Of a stretch of 34,174 nt of DNA, positions 20,530 through 28,978 are shown one piece after another. The notes below the pieces were generated by a model. The model worked only from the letters and a program-made list of their open reading frames with translations. It was not told where the DNA came from and ran no database searches. How positions within the stretch are numbered: position 1 is the first letter of the stretch; every line of letters begins with the position of its first letter. The position numbers and the translations under genes are program-made. The DNA lies in the IMG/VR virus record IMGVR_UViG_3300027800_000341, positions 1 to 34,174 of that record. One strand, written 5' to 3'. The DNA is from a virus.

Positions 20530-21462
20530 ATGGGCCGCAAAGCGCCTTTCACCATCATCCCGGAACTGATGGCCGTCGCCATCGCCTACCGCAACCGGGA
20601 GATGATCGCGGACCTGGTGCTGCCCCGGGTCACCCCGGTGAGCACCGAGGAGTTCTTGTACTTCGTCTACAGTCTGGCCCAGGGCTTCACCGTGCCCGAC
20701 ACCAAGGTCGGGCGGCGGGGGCGGGTCAACCAGATCGAGATCGAATCCGAGGAGCGCACCGGCTCCACCCAGGATTACGGCCTGGAGGATCCGATCCCCA
20801 TCAAGGACATCGAAAACGCCCCTCCGGGCATCGACCCCCGGGCCACGGCCACGGAATACATCATGAATCTGCTGGCCCTGGACCGCGAGGTTCGCGTGGC
20901 GGGCCTGGTGTTCAACCCGGCCACCTATCCGGCCGGGAACAAGGCCACGCTGTCCGGCACGAGCCAGTTCTCGGACAACAGTTCCGATCCCGTCGGCGTG
21001 ATTTCCGACGCCCTGGAATCGTGCGTCATGCGCCCCAACACCATGGTCATCGGCCGTTCGGGCTGGTCGAAGCTGGCCCGGCATCCCAAAATCGTGTCCG
21101 CCTGCCTGCGCAATTCGGGCGAGTCGGGCATCGCCCGCCGCCAGGACGTGGCCGCTCTTTTCGAGCTGGAAGATATCCTGGTCGGGGAATCCTTCGTGAA
21201 CACGGCCAGGAAGGGGCAGCCGACGAACCTCTCCAGGACGTGGGGCAAACACCTCTCGCTCATCTACCGCAACAAGCAGGCCGCGCCCCAGCGCGACGTG
21301 ACCTTCGGCATGACCGTGCCCTTCAGGACGCCCATCGCCGGTTCCTGGCCGGACAAGAACATCGGGTTGTACGGCGGTGAGATGGTCCGCGCCGGTGAAT
21401 CCGTGTCCGAGCTGATCACCTGCCCGGACGTCGCCTACTTCCTGCAAAACATCGTCGCCTAA
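20530..21462 (+). CDS. Major capsid protein
   Basis: A 310-aa protein at the Mu T position with a very strong ribosome site (AAGGAGG), as expected for the most abundant head protein. Features include FTIIPELMAVAIAYRNREMI, LVLPRVTPVSTEEFLYFVYS, NTMVIGRSGWSKLARHPKIV and the C-terminal ELITCPDVAYFLQNIV. The sequence is in the HK97-fold capsid style of Mu-like phages. Confidence 0.92.
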   Translation: MGRKAPFTIIPELMAVAIAYRNREMIADLVLPRVTPVSTEEFLYFVYSLAQGFTVPDTKVGRRGRVNQIEIESEERTGSTQDYGLEDPIPIKDIENAPPGIDPRATATEYIMNLLALDREVRVAGLVFNPATYPAGNKATLSGTSQFSDNSSDPVGVISDALESCVMRPNTMVIGRSGWSKLARHPKIVSACLRNSGESGIARRQDVAALFELEDILVGESFVNTARKGQPTNLSRTWGKHLSLIYRNKQAAPQRDVTFGMTVPFRTPIAGSWPDKNIGLYGGEMVRAGESVSELITCPDVAYFLQNIVA

Positions 21463-21470
21463 GGGGGCTT

Positions 21471-21722
21471 ATGAAAATCCAGATGCTGCACACCGTACTG
21501 CACGACGGCGAGCGGATCCCGGCCGACGAAATCGTCACCGGTCTGCCCGAGGCCGCCGCGCAGGCGTTGGTCGCCTCGGGCGCGGCCAAGGCCGTGGATG
21601 AGTCCAAAGCCGCGCCCGAGGAGCCGGAGCCTAAGGCTCCCGAGGCCGCCCTGGCCGCGCCTGCCGGTAACGGCGACGTCGCGCCCGCCGCCGAAACCGC
21701 CAAGGCCAAGGCAGGGAAGTAG
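21471..21722 (+). CDS. Small head protein (Mu gp35 position)
   Basis: An 83-aa protein with a short N-terminal domain (MKIQMLHTVLHDGERIPADE) of the type seen after the capsid gene in Mu-like phages, followed by an Ala/Pro/Glu-rich low-complexity tail from residue ~38. GGGGG lies before its ATG. Role in head completion is inferred from order. Confidence 0.75.
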   Translation: MKIQMLHTVLHDGERIPADEIVTGLPEAAAQALVASGAAKAVDESKAAPEEPEPKAPEAALAAPAGNGDVAPAAETAKAKAGK

Positions 21723-21724
21723 AC

Positions 21725-22168
21725 ATGGCCTACTGCGCGCAGACGGACCTGACGCGACGGCTCACCCACGAGCGGCTCGTGGAGCTGACCGACGACCGCG
21801 TGCCGCCCGAGGCCGTGGACGTCGCCGTGCTCGATGCGGCCGTCGCGGCGGCCGGGGAGATCGTGGACGGATATCTGCGCGACCGCTACGAGCTGCCGCT
21901 CGACCCTGTCCCGGGCCTGGTGCGCGAGATCGCAGCCGACCTGGTCGCCTACGACCTGTGGGGACGGCGGCCCGAGGCCGACGGTGAGCCTCCGAAAAAC
22001 CTGGAAAAGGCCCACGACCGGGCGCTTAGGCTCCTGCGCGAGATCCAGGCCGGGCACGTCACCCTGGGGGTGGCCGCCGGGCAGCCCGATCCCGCGCCGC
22101 ATGCCTCCGGGGTGCGGGTTAACGACCGTCTCCGGGAGTTCGGCGACGACATCCTGGGGCGGTTCTGA
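21725..22168 (+). CDS. DUF1320 head-tail protein (Mu gp36-like)
   Basis: A 147-aa DUF1320 protein: YCAQTDLTRRLTHERLVELT, an acidic helix VLDAAVAAAGEIVDGYLRDR, and YELPLDPVPGLVREIAADLV. In Mu-like phages this family sits between the capsid and gp37 and is thought to act as a head completion protein. Its stop overlaps the next ATG (TGATG, 22166-22170). Confidence 0.9.
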   Translation: MAYCAQTDLTRRLTHERLVELTDDRVPPEAVDVAVLDAAVAAAGEIVDGYLRDRYELPLDPVPGLVREIAADLVAYDLWGRRPEADGEPPKNLEKAHDRALRLLREIQAGHVTLGVAAGQPDPAPHASGVRVNDRLREFGDDILGRF

Positions 22169-22662
22169 TGATCGCGGAGATCGAACGGGACATGGTGGCT
22201 GTCCTGGCCGAGGCGCTGCCGGAAATCACGGTCCAGGCTTTCCCGGACAAGCCCGAGGCCTACCGGCTGGCGCATCCGCACGGCGTGGTGCTGGTGGGCT
22301 ACTCCGGAAGCCGCCTGCCCGGGCCGGATACGCTGCCCGGAACCGAACAGAAACGCCGCCTGGAGTTCCAACTTGTGATCAAGGTGCGCTCCCTGCGGGA
22401 CCACACAGGGGCCTACGCCGTGCTGGACGCCGCCCGCGCCGCCCTGTCCGGACGCGCCATTCGGGGAGCCCGGTTCCATCCGGTGCGAGAACAGTTCGAG
22501 GATGTGAGCAGCGGCGTGTGGACCTATCTGGCGGTGTACGCGGCGGACGTGCCCTGGGTGTCCCAGGCGCAGTTCCCCGACGACGTGGCCCACGCCCTGG
22601 CCGCCGCCCGGATCGCGGTCACCGGCGGCATCGACCCCGCACCCATCATCGTGGAGAAATGA
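22168..22662 (+). CDS. Gp37 family head-tail protein
   Basis: A 164-aa protein of the Mu gp37 family, likely a tail completion or terminator-type protein. Typical parts are IERDMVAVLAEALPEITVQA, the basic KRRLEFQLVIKVRSLRDHTG strand and a final domain WTYLAVYAADVPWV. Overlaps the DUF1320 stop by 1 base; ribosome site is weak, so coupling is likely. Confidence 0.82.
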   Translation: MIAEIERDMVAVLAEALPEITVQAFPDKPEAYRLAHPHGVVLVGYSGSRLPGPDTLPGTEQKRRLEFQLVIKVRSLRDHTGAYAVLDAARAALSGRAIRGARFHPVREQFEDVSSGVWTYLAVYAADVPWVSQAQFPDDVAHALAAARIAVTGGIDPAPIIVEK

Positions 22663-22663
22663 C

Positions 22664-23002
22664 ATGGACAAGACCTACCGCTACAGCGGCCCGCTTTCGG
22701 CCGTGACTCTGCCCGACGATGCGTTCCCCAAAGGCCGCCAGGTGCGGCTTTTCCCGGGTCGGGACATCGCCCTGCCCGAGGACAACGCCTACGTCAAAGC
22801 GCTCGTCGCTCGCGGCCACCTGACGCCCGTGGTCAGTCCCGCCGCCCCGGCCGCGCCGGTCACTCAGGCTGTCACGCCGCCCGTCGCTGCGGCCGTGAAG
22901 CAGGAATCCGCGCCCGCTGGGACGGCCTCGACCGTCCAGTCCGCCACGGCCGCCGCTCCCGCCACACCCGCAGCCAACACCAAACCCACGGGGGGGGAAT
23001 AA
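22664..23002 (+). CDS. Small tail-region protein (Mu gp38 position)
   Basis: A 112-aa protein with a folded N-terminal ~55 residues (LSAVTLPDDAFPKGRQVRLF then LPEDNAYVKALVARGHLTPV) and a long Ala/Pro/Thr-rich tail. It sits where DUF2635/gp38-type small proteins precede the sheath gene. The 3' end contains an 8-G run (22990-22997) that also serves as the sheath ribosome site. Confidence 0.68.
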   Translation: MDKTYRYSGPLSAVTLPDDAFPKGRQVRLFPGRDIALPEDNAYVKALVARGHLTPVVSPAAPAAPVTQAVTPPVAAAVKQESAPAGTASTVQSATAAAPATPAANTKPTGGE

Positions 23003-24730
23003 ATGCCCGCGAACTTCCTTCACGGCGTCGAGACCGTTGAAATCGACGACGGCCCGGCGCCCATTCGGCTGGTGAAAACGGCCGTCATCGGGCTTGTCGG
23101 AACTGCGCCGATCTTCGAGGTTGACCCGGCCTATCGCACCGTGGGCGAGCCGGTCCTTATCCTCAACGACCAGTCCGCCGCCAAATACTTCGGTACGGCC
23201 CGGGACGGCTACACCATCCCGCAGGCCCTGGACGCCATCCGCGACCAGCAGGTGAACGGCTCGGGCTACGGCGCGGTGGTAGTCATCAACGTCTTCGATC
23301 CCGAGGGCGGCGAGCGGGTCATCGATGTTCCGGCCGAGGAAATGACTTTTAGCGCGGCCGGGACCATCACCCTGGACCGCGAGGACATCTCCGGGGTCAT
23401 CATCAAAAACGAGGCCAGGACGCACACCTTCATCTCCGGCACGGACTACTCGGTCGATCCGGCCACGGGCGTCATCACCCGGCTGGCCGAGGGATCCATC
23501 CCGGCCCTGGCCACTGTGTCCGTTAGCTACGCCTACACCAACAGCCACACCTCGCAGTGGCCGCTGGGCGACGCCCTGTTCGCGGACGATGACACGCTGC
23601 TTTTGGGTGCTCCCGGCGTCTCCGACGTGGTGGTCAAGTCCAAGGATGGCGCAACCACCTACGTCCTCGGCACGGACTACAGCGTCGAACCCGTGGAAGG
23701 CGTCGTGACCAGGTTGGCCGCCGGGGGCATCGCCAAGGGCGCGGCGGTCAAGGTGGGCTGCACCTACGCCGATCCGTCGAAGGTGTTGCCGTCGGAAATC
23801 ATCGGCTGGACCGACGCGGCCGGGGAGCGCCTCGGCATGCAGGCGTTCAAGGATTGCTTCAACCTGTTCGGCTTCTGGCCGAAGATCCTGGTTGCGCCAG
23901 GCTATTCGCCGCTGACGTCCGTGACCTCGGAGTTGATCGTTTTGGCCGAGGCCATGCGGGCCATCTCCATGGTGGATGCGCCCGTGGGCGTCACCTTCCA
24001 GCAGGCGCTGGCCGGACGCGGCCCGCTTGGCGCGATCAACTTCAACACGTCGAGCCCCAGGGCCGTGCTGTGCTACCCCCACTGCAAGGTCTACGACACG
24101 TCCACAGACACCACGGTGTTGCAACCGTTGTCGGCGCGTCTGGCCGGGGTGCTGGCCGCCAAGGACATGGACAAGGGCTATTGGTGGAGCCCGTCCAACA
24201 CCGAGATACAGGGCATCGTCGGCATGGAGATTCGCCTCACGGCCGGGATCAACGACGCCAACTCCGAATGCAACCTCTTAAACGAGGTGGGCATCACCAC
24301 CATCTTCAACGCTTACGCCACGGGGCTGCGCACCTGGGGCAACCGCTCCGCCGCTTGGCCCTCGGTCACCGGCCCCAAGCAGTTCATCAATGTCCGTCGC
24401 GTGGCCGACGTGATCGCCGAGTCCATCGAATACAGCATGCTCCAGTTCCTGGATCGGCCCATCACCAGTGCATTCATCGACGCCGTCACAGAAAGCGTGA
24501 ACAGCTTCATGCGCACCCTCGTGGCGCGCGGAGCCATCCTGGACGGCCGCTGCTGGTACGACAAGAGCCTCAATGAGGCCACGGAACTGGCCGCCGGGCA
24601 CATCACATTCAGCTACGACTTCATGCCGCCGCCCCCGGCCGAACGCATCACATTCGAGAGCCGCGTGAACATCAACTATCTGTCCCAGCTCAACGCCTCG
24701 GCCAACACCGTGGCCACGACGACCTCATAA
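23003..24730 (+). CDS. Tail sheath protein with duplicated inserted domain
   Basis: A 575-aa contractile sheath (Mu L / P2 FI type). The N-terminus (LVKTAVIGLVGTAPIFEVDP) and C-terminal domain (GNRSAAWPSVTGPKQFINVR, VDVIAESIEYSMLQF-like region, CWYDKSLNEA) are typical. Residues ~123-258 hold two similar beta-sandwich-like repeats sharing GTDYSV[D/E]P..GV[I/V]TRLA. This insert probably decorates the sheath surface. The length exceeds Mu L (495 aa) by about the size of the insert. Confidence 0.93.
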   Translation: MPANFLHGVETVEIDDGPAPIRLVKTAVIGLVGTAPIFEVDPAYRTVGEPVLILNDQSAAKYFGTARDGYTIPQALDAIRDQQVNGSGYGAVVVINVFDPEGGERVIDVPAEEMTFSAAGTITLDREDISGVIIKNEARTHTFISGTDYSVDPATGVITRLAEGSIPALATVSVSYAYTNSHTSQWPLGDALFADDDTLLLGAPGVSDVVVKSKDGATTYVLGTDYSVEPVEGVVTRLAAGGIAKGAAVKVGCTYADPSKVLPSEIIGWTDAAGERLGMQAFKDCFNLFGFWPKILVAPGYSPLTSVTSELIVLAEAMRAISMVDAPVGVTFQQALAGRGPLGAINFNTSSPRAVLCYPHCKVYDTSTDTTVLQPLSARLAGVLAAKDMDKGYWWSPSNTEIQGIVGMEIRLTAGINDANSECNLLNEVGITTIFNAYATGLRTWGNRSAAWPSVTGPKQFINVRRVADVIAESIEYSMLQFLDRPITSAFIDAVTESVNSFMRTLVARGAILDGRCWYDKSLNEATELAAGHITFSYDFMPPPPAERITFESRVNINYLSQLNASANTVATTTS

Positions 24731-24739
24731 GGAGACCGC

Positions 24740-25264
24740 ATGCCCACCCCGATCCAGATCAACCGCCTGACGAACTGCAACGTTTATCTAAATGGCGATT
24801 CGCAGCTTGGTCGGTGCGAGGAGGCCAAAGTGCCGTCGGTCAAAAACGTCATGAGCGAACACAAGGCCCTGGGAATGATCGCCAAGGTCGAACTGCCGTC
24901 GGGCATCGACAAGATGGAGGCGGACTTCAAATGGGCCAGCTTTTACCCGGACGTGCTGCCGACGGTCGCCAATCCCTTCCGGGCTGTTGCCTTGCAGGTT
25001 CGCGGGTCGCTCCAGACCTGGGACGATTCCGGACTCATCGCCGAAGCGCCCCTGGTGGTGCACCTGCGCGGCCAGTTCAAAGAGGTGAGCTTCGGCGACT
25101 ACAAACCCCAGAACCCGGCCGAGTTTCCGTCCAAGTTTTCCTGCACCTACGTCAAATGCGTGTCGGACGGCCGGGAACTCTATGAGATCGACGCCCTGTC
25201 CAACATCCTCAAGGTGGACGGCGTCGACCTCCTGGCCACCTACCGCGCCAACATCGGCGGATAA
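24740..25264 (+). CDS. Major tail tube protein (P2 FII type)
   Basis: A 174-aa tail tube protein with the P2 FII/Mu M pattern: INRLTNCNVYLNGDSQLGRC, KALGMIAKVELPSGIDKMEA and FKEVSFGDYKPQNPAEFPSK. AAGGAG lies just upstream. Hexamers of this protein stack inside the sheath. Directly follows the sheath gene, as expected. Confidence 0.92.
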   Translation: MPTPIQINRLTNCNVYLNGDSQLGRCEEAKVPSVKNVMSEHKALGMIAKVELPSGIDKMEADFKWASFYPDVLPTVANPFRAVALQVRGSLQTWDDSGLIAEAPLVVHLRGQFKEVSFGDYKPQNPAEFPSKFSCTYVKCVSDGRELYEIDALSNILKVDGVDLLATYRANIGG

Positions 25265-25286
25265 CCCCAACCCACAGGAGAAATCC

Positions 25287-25700
25287 ATGAGCGATCCGAA
25301 CAGCATCGATCCGGCCGTCGAGCAGCCCCAGGCCCCCGGCCCCGAGAGCGCGGCCGAGGCCGTGGCCACGGCCCTGGAAGAACACCTCCAGGACATCGAC
25401 GCCGCCATTGCGTCCCTGCCGGGCGAATTCCTGCTGCCGTCCGGCGTGCGCGTGGTCATACGCCCGGGCAAGGGGCGCGACCTGCTGGCCGCCCAGCGCG
25501 CCGCCGCTACCGACACGCATCTGGTCATGTACGGCCTGATCGCCAGCCTGTGCACGTTCGACGGCAAAAAGCGGGTGCTCGAGGACATCCTGGAAATGCC
25601 GCTCGGCGACGTCATGCTCTTAAACGTCAAGATCGGGGAATTGACCGGCGGCGATTTTTTGCCGTCGACGCCCGGGCCGTCCTCCACCTCGCAGCCGTGA
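25287..25700 (+). CDS. Tail assembly chaperone (Mu gp41 / P2 E type)
   Basis: A 137-aa protein from ATG 25287 (CAGGAGAAA upstream) between tube and tape measure. The central domain (EFLLPSGVRVVIRPGKGRDL, VMYGLIASLCTFDGKKRVLE) is typical of P2 E/Mu gp41 chaperones that coat the tape measure during tail assembly. A T_TTT_TTG slippery site at 25655-25661 lets some ribosomes continue in the -1 frame to give a longer form. Confidence 0.85.
   Translation: MSDPNSIDPAVEQPQAPGPESAAEAVATALEEHLQDIDAAIASLPGEFLLPSGVRVVIRPGKGRDLLAAQRAAATDTHLVMYGLIASLCTFDGKKRVLEDILEMPLGDVMLLNVKIGELTGGDFLPSTPGPSSTSQP
25655..25661 (+). promoter_or_regulatory. Programmed -1 frameshift slippery site
   Basis: The heptamer T_TTT_TTG is in exact zero-frame register (GAT TTT TTG) 39 nt before the zero-frame stop at 25698-25700. 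A -1 shift opens a frame that encodes a sensible C-terminal domain to 25804. Tail chaperones of P2, Mu and lambda use this device. Confidence 0.85.
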
Positions 25701-25804
25701 CCGGCTGGAGTCACGACGAACTGATGGCCATGGATGCGGCCGATCTGGCCCGCTGGTGCCGGGAGGCCGTGGAGTACCACAACGACATGAACAGGGTTGA
25801 TTGA
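25658..25804 (+). CDS. -1 frameshift extension of the tail chaperone (E' type)
   Basis: After the shift the product reads FFAVDARAVLHLAAVTGWSH, then DELMAMDAADLARWCREAVE and YHNDMNRVD, 48 codons, giving a fused chaperone of 172 aa in place of 137. The small helical domain with Trp and Tyr residues is typical of P2 E' and Mu gp42-type extensions that contact the tape measure. No start codon with a ribosome site serves this frame, consistent with expression by frameshift only. Confidence 0.82.
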   Translation, partial: FAVDARAVLHLAAVTGWSHDELMAMDAADLARWCREAVEYHNDMNRVD

Positions 25805-25805
25805 C

Positions 25806-25826
25806 GGGGCGGCGAAAAGCCGCCCC
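25806..25826 (+). other. Perfect hairpin after the frameshift product
   Basis: GGGGCGGC and GCCGCCCC (8 bp) enclose a GAAAA loop, starting 2 nt after the extension stop and 19 nt before the tape-measure GTG. No T-tract. Likely an mRNA stability or partial attenuation element between chaperone and tape measure. Confidence 0.5.
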
Positions 25827-25844
25827 TGACGCCTGGGGGCCAGC

Positions 25845-28322
25845 GTGAACGGACTGTTGCAACTCGGCATCGTGCTGACCGCCATCGACAAGATGAGCGG
25901 CGTCATCACCGGCGCGACCGACAAGGCCGCCCAGGGCTTTGCCCGTCTGCAACAGACAGTGTCACAGGTCTCGGCCAAGATGACCGAGATGGGGACCAAG
26001 GCCAGCCTGATGGGCGATGGCATCATGAACGGCCTGCAAAAGCCCATCACCGCCTTCGCCAACCTGGACGAGGCCTCGACGAACCTGCGCGTGGCCATGT
26101 TGGACAACCTGGGACGCATCCCGCCGCAATTCGCGGAGATCAACCGTCAGGCCGTGGAGCTTGGCAACCTTCTGCCCGGAACCACGGCGGATTTCGTCAA
26201 CAATGCCCAGGCCCTTATCGAAAAGGGTGCGTCCCTGTCCTCGGTCGTGAATGGAGGCCTCAAGGCCGCAGCCTACCTGGGCGTCATCCTCAAGATCCCC
26301 CAGGCCGAGGCGGGCGCGCTGACGGCGAAGTTTCGCGAGACCTTCGGCCTGGCCGAAAACGAGCTGGTCAAAATGGCGGACCTGACCCAGCGGGCCAAGT
26401 TTTCCTTCGGCCTGGCCCCCGAGGAAATCAAGTACGCGGCGCAATACCTCGGCGGGACGCTCAATACCCTCAAGCTGGCCGGGGCGGAGAACGCCAAGAT
26501 GGTCCTGGCCATGCAGGGCCTGGCCAGCCAGCACGGGGTCGAGGGCAGCGTCTTCGGCACCAACTTCGCCACAATGCTGACCCAGACGGCCATGCTCGAG
26601 GACAAGCTGGGCCGCAACTCCAAGATCATGAAGGAGGTCAACGCGGATCTGCGGCATGCCGGGATCAACATGCAATTTTTTGATCAGGCGGGAAACTTCG
26701 TCGGGCTGGAAAAGATGGTCGGCGAATTGGAGAAGCTGAATTCGCTCTCCCAACTGGACAAGCTCCAGGTCATGACCAAGCTGTTCGGCTCGGAAGGTAC
26801 GCGGGTGGCCTCCATCCTGTCCGACGCTGGCGTCGCGGGCCTGCGTGAGGCTATGGCGCTCATGGACAAGCAGGCCAGCATCCAGCAGCGCATCGCCGAG
26901 GTCAACACATCCGCCCGCAACACCTGGGAGGCCCTGACCGGCACCGTCGAGAACTTCTGGGCGGCCGTGGGCGGCCCCATGGTCACATCGCTGTATCCGT
27001 ATATGCAGGCGGTCAACGAATTTGTCGGCGGTCCCATGATGGCCTGGGTCGACCGCAACAAGGACCTGGTTAAATGGCTGGGGCTGGCAGCCCTGGCCGT
27101 GGGCGGGCTCCTGGTGGTTTTGGGCGGCGTGGGCATCGTGGCCGGGGCCGTGGGCAGCGGCGTATCCGCGTTGCTCGGGGTGTTTTCCGCCGTGGCAGGC
27201 GGGGTCGGCATGCTAGGCCGGGCGCTGGCCTGGCTCGGTCCCATCCTCGGCCGCACGCTTTTGACCGCCTTCCTCGCGGCGGCCAAAGGGGCGTGGGCGT
27301 TCACCACGGCGCTTTTGGCCAACCCCATCACCTGGATCATCGCGGCCGTCATCGCCTTGGGCGTGGGCATCTACATGCTGGTCAAGCATTGGGACACGGT
27401 CAAGGCCGCGACCCAGCGCTTCTGGGACTACCTGAAGACTGTGGCCGGATCGATTGGGACGGCGTTGTCCAGCGCAATCACAGGCGGGATGGCGGCCATA
27501 CAAAGCGGCGTGTCCCGCGCGGTTTCCGCTGTGGCCCAGGTGGGCGGCCGGTTGCTATCCGTCTTCACGAGCCTGCCCGCCCGGATGTTCCAGGCTGGCG
27601 TGGGCATCATCGAGCAGTTGTGGCAGGGCATGATGTCCGCCGCAGGCAAGTTGCTGGATGGCGTCAAGGGGATCGCCGAGAAGGTGCGGTCCTACTGGCC
27701 GTTTTCTCCCGCCAAGGCTGGGCCGCTGCGGGATCTGCACCGCGTCCGGCTCATCGAGACCATCGCCGAGGGCGTCGACGCCGGGCCGCTGGTCAAGGCC
27801 ATGACGGCGGCGGCGGGCGCCGGGATGGCTCCTGTGAACAAGGCCACGGTGGCCGCCAAGGCCACAAGCCTTATGGGGGACGCCAAGTGGCAAGACCCGC
27901 GTCTGCAAGCCATCCTCGGCAAGCATGGCGGAATGGCCGCCAAGGCCACAAGCCTTATGGGCGATTCCAAGTGGCAGGACCCGCGTCTGCAAGCCATCCT
28001 GCGTAAACACGGCGGAATGGCCGACCCGATGCCGCCCACCGCGCGGGCATTGCCCCGAAACCTCGGCCGCACCGTGCCCGTGGGCGGCGCGTCAGCCGCG
28101 CCAACGCCCGCGCCGCGTCCGGCGGCCCCGGCGGCCGCGTCCGGACGTGGGGGCCGGGGTCCGGGCGGCGGGGGCGGCGTCACGGTCAACTATTCGCCCA
28201 CCGTCACTGTCCAGGGCCCGGGCGGCAAGGACGGCCTCATGGCCGCACTCAAGCGGCACGAGCATGAACTGGTGCGCCTGATCGAGCAGGTCGTGGCCCG
28301 CAACGCCCGGAGGGCGTACTAA
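25845..28322 (+). CDS. Tail tape measure protein
   Basis: An 825-aa tape measure that sets tail length. The N-terminal region is helical (GITDKAAQ-type start, LQQTVSQVSAKMTEMGTKAS) and residues ~70-370 form the TP901-type core (ANLDEASTNLRVAMLDNLGR). Hydrophobic segments from ~408 to ~515 (LVKWLGLAALAVGGLLVVLG, WIIAAVIALGVGIYMLVKHW) are typical and may cross the inner membrane at DNA entry. Residues ~670-724 contain a 28-residue tandem duplication. The start is GTG 25845 behind TGGGGGC; it is not well supported by a strong ribosome site. Confidence 0.93.
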   Translation: MNGLLQLGIVLTAIDKMSGVITGATDKAAQGFARLQQTVSQVSAKMTEMGTKASLMGDGIMNGLQKPITAFANLDEASTNLRVAMLDNLGRIPPQFAEINRQAVELGNLLPGTTADFVNNAQALIEKGASLSSVVNGGLKAAAYLGVILKIPQAEAGALTAKFRETFGLAENELVKMADLTQRAKFSFGLAPEEIKYAAQYLGGTLNTLKLAGAENAKMVLAMQGLASQHGVEGSVFGTNFATMLTQTAMLEDKLGRNSKIMKEVNADLRHAGINMQFFDQAGNFVGLEKMVGELEKLNSLSQLDKLQVMTKLFGSEGTRVASILSDAGVAGLREAMALMDKQASIQQRIAEVNTSARNTWEALTGTVENFWAAVGGPMVTSLYPYMQAVNEFVGGPMMAWVDRNKDLVKWLGLAALAVGGLLVVLGGVGIVAGAVGSGVSALLGVFSAVAGGVGMLGRALAWLGPILGRTLLTAFLAAAKGAWAFTTALLANPITWIIAAVIALGVGIYMLVKHWDTVKAATQRFWDYLKTVAGSIGTALSSAITGGMAAIQSGVSRAVSAVAQVGGRLLSVFTSLPARMFQAGVGIIEQLWQGMMSAAGKLLDGVKGIAEKVRSYWPFSPAKAGPLRDLHRVRLIETIAEGVDAGPLVKAMTAAAGAGMAPVNKATVAAKATSLMGDAKWQDPRLQAILGKHGGMAAKATSLMGDSKWQDPRLQAILRKHGGMADPMPPTARALPRNLGRTVPVGGASAAPTPAPRPAAPAAASGRGGRGPGGGGGVTVNYSPTVTVQGPGGKDGLMAALKRHEHELVRLIEQVVARNARRAY
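27851..28018 (+). repeat. 84-bp tandem duplication in the tape measure gene
   Basis: Units 27851-27934 and 27935-28018 are near-identical, in frame (28 codons each). Both encode AAKATSLMGD[A/S]KWQDPRLQAIL followed by [G/R]KHGGMA. Only a few substitutions separate the copies, so the duplication is recent. Confidence 0.9.
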
Positions 28323-28766
28323 ATGTGGGCCACCCTGGGCGACATCCGCTTCGAGCTGTTGCGCGCGCCGGAGTCGGCAGACCTGGCCATCGGCCACACC
28401 TACGCCGAACACGCCGTCATCGAAGGCAAGCCCAAGCTGCAATGGACCGGCGACGCCTTGCGCGACCGCAACTGGACCATCCGTCTGCACCATTCGTTTT
28501 GCGATCCCGAGACCGTGATGACGGCGCTTAGGACCGCCGCCGCCGGACATCAGGCCCTGCCGCTGTCGCTCGGAACCGGGACATATCTCGGGCGCTACGT
28601 GATCGTCTCCATCAACGAGGACACGCTTTTTACCGGACCTGCCGGGCGCGCCATGGAAGTGGCGGCAACGCTCAAGCTCAAGGAATGGGTTGGCGGCGAA
28701 TCCTCGGGCACGGGCGAGGCCGTCGCCCAGTCCGGCCAGTCGCTGATCGGGAGCGTGTGGCGATGA
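28323..28766 (+). CDS. P2 gpU-like tail protein
   Basis: A 147-aa tail protein of the P2 U family: WATLGDIRFELLRAPESADL, YAEHAVIEGKPKLQWTGDAL and ALPLSLGTGTYLGRYVIVSI. In P2, U terminates the tail tube or helps sheath assembly. GGAGGG lies upstream. Its stop overlaps the next ATG (28763-28766). Confidence 0.9.
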   Translation: MWATLGDIRFELLRAPESADLAIGHTYAEHAVIEGKPKLQWTGDALRDRNWTIRLHHSFCDPETVMTALRTAAAGHQALPLSLGTGTYLGRYVIVSINEDTLFTGPAGRAMEVAATLKLKEWVGGESSGTGEAVAQSGQSLIGSVWR

Positions 28767-28978
28767 GCGCGTATCTGGAGCACATCACCACCGAGGGAGA
28801 GCGCTGGGACCATCTGGCCTGGCGCTACTACCGCGACCCAATGGGCTACGAGCGCATCATGGTCGCCAACCCCGGCCAGCCCCGCGACACGGTCCTGACC
28901 GGCGGCATCCGCCTGCTTATCCCCATCATAGAAGCCCCTGCCACCCTGGCCGAGGATCTGCCGCCATGGAAAAGGTGA
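28763..28978 (+). CDS. P2 gpX-like LysM-type tail protein
   Basis: A 71-aa protein of the P2 X type, a small LysM-like module (YLEHITTEGERWDHLAWRYY, YERIMVANPGQP) that probably binds peptidoglycan or the tube end. It starts inside the gpU stop (ATGA) and overlaps the gpD gene by 13 nt, an arrangement conserved in P2-like tail modules. Confidence 0.9.
   Translation: MSAYLEHITTEGERWDHLAWRYYRDPMGYERIMVANPGQPRDTVLTGGIRLLIPIIEAPATLAEDLPPWKR

Noticed and set aside
22990-22997. Eight-G run as a phase-variation tract
   Set aside because: It serves as the sheath ribosome site at the very end of the upstream gene; a slip would change only the last residues. No other evidence for switching.
22646-24124. 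A 492-codon leftward open frame
   Set aside because: Antisense to the tail sheath; composition is of shadow type (Gly, Arg and His runs).
27851-28018. CRISPR-like direct repeats
   Set aside because: Only two abutting 84-bp units, in frame within the tape measure gene, without spacers.
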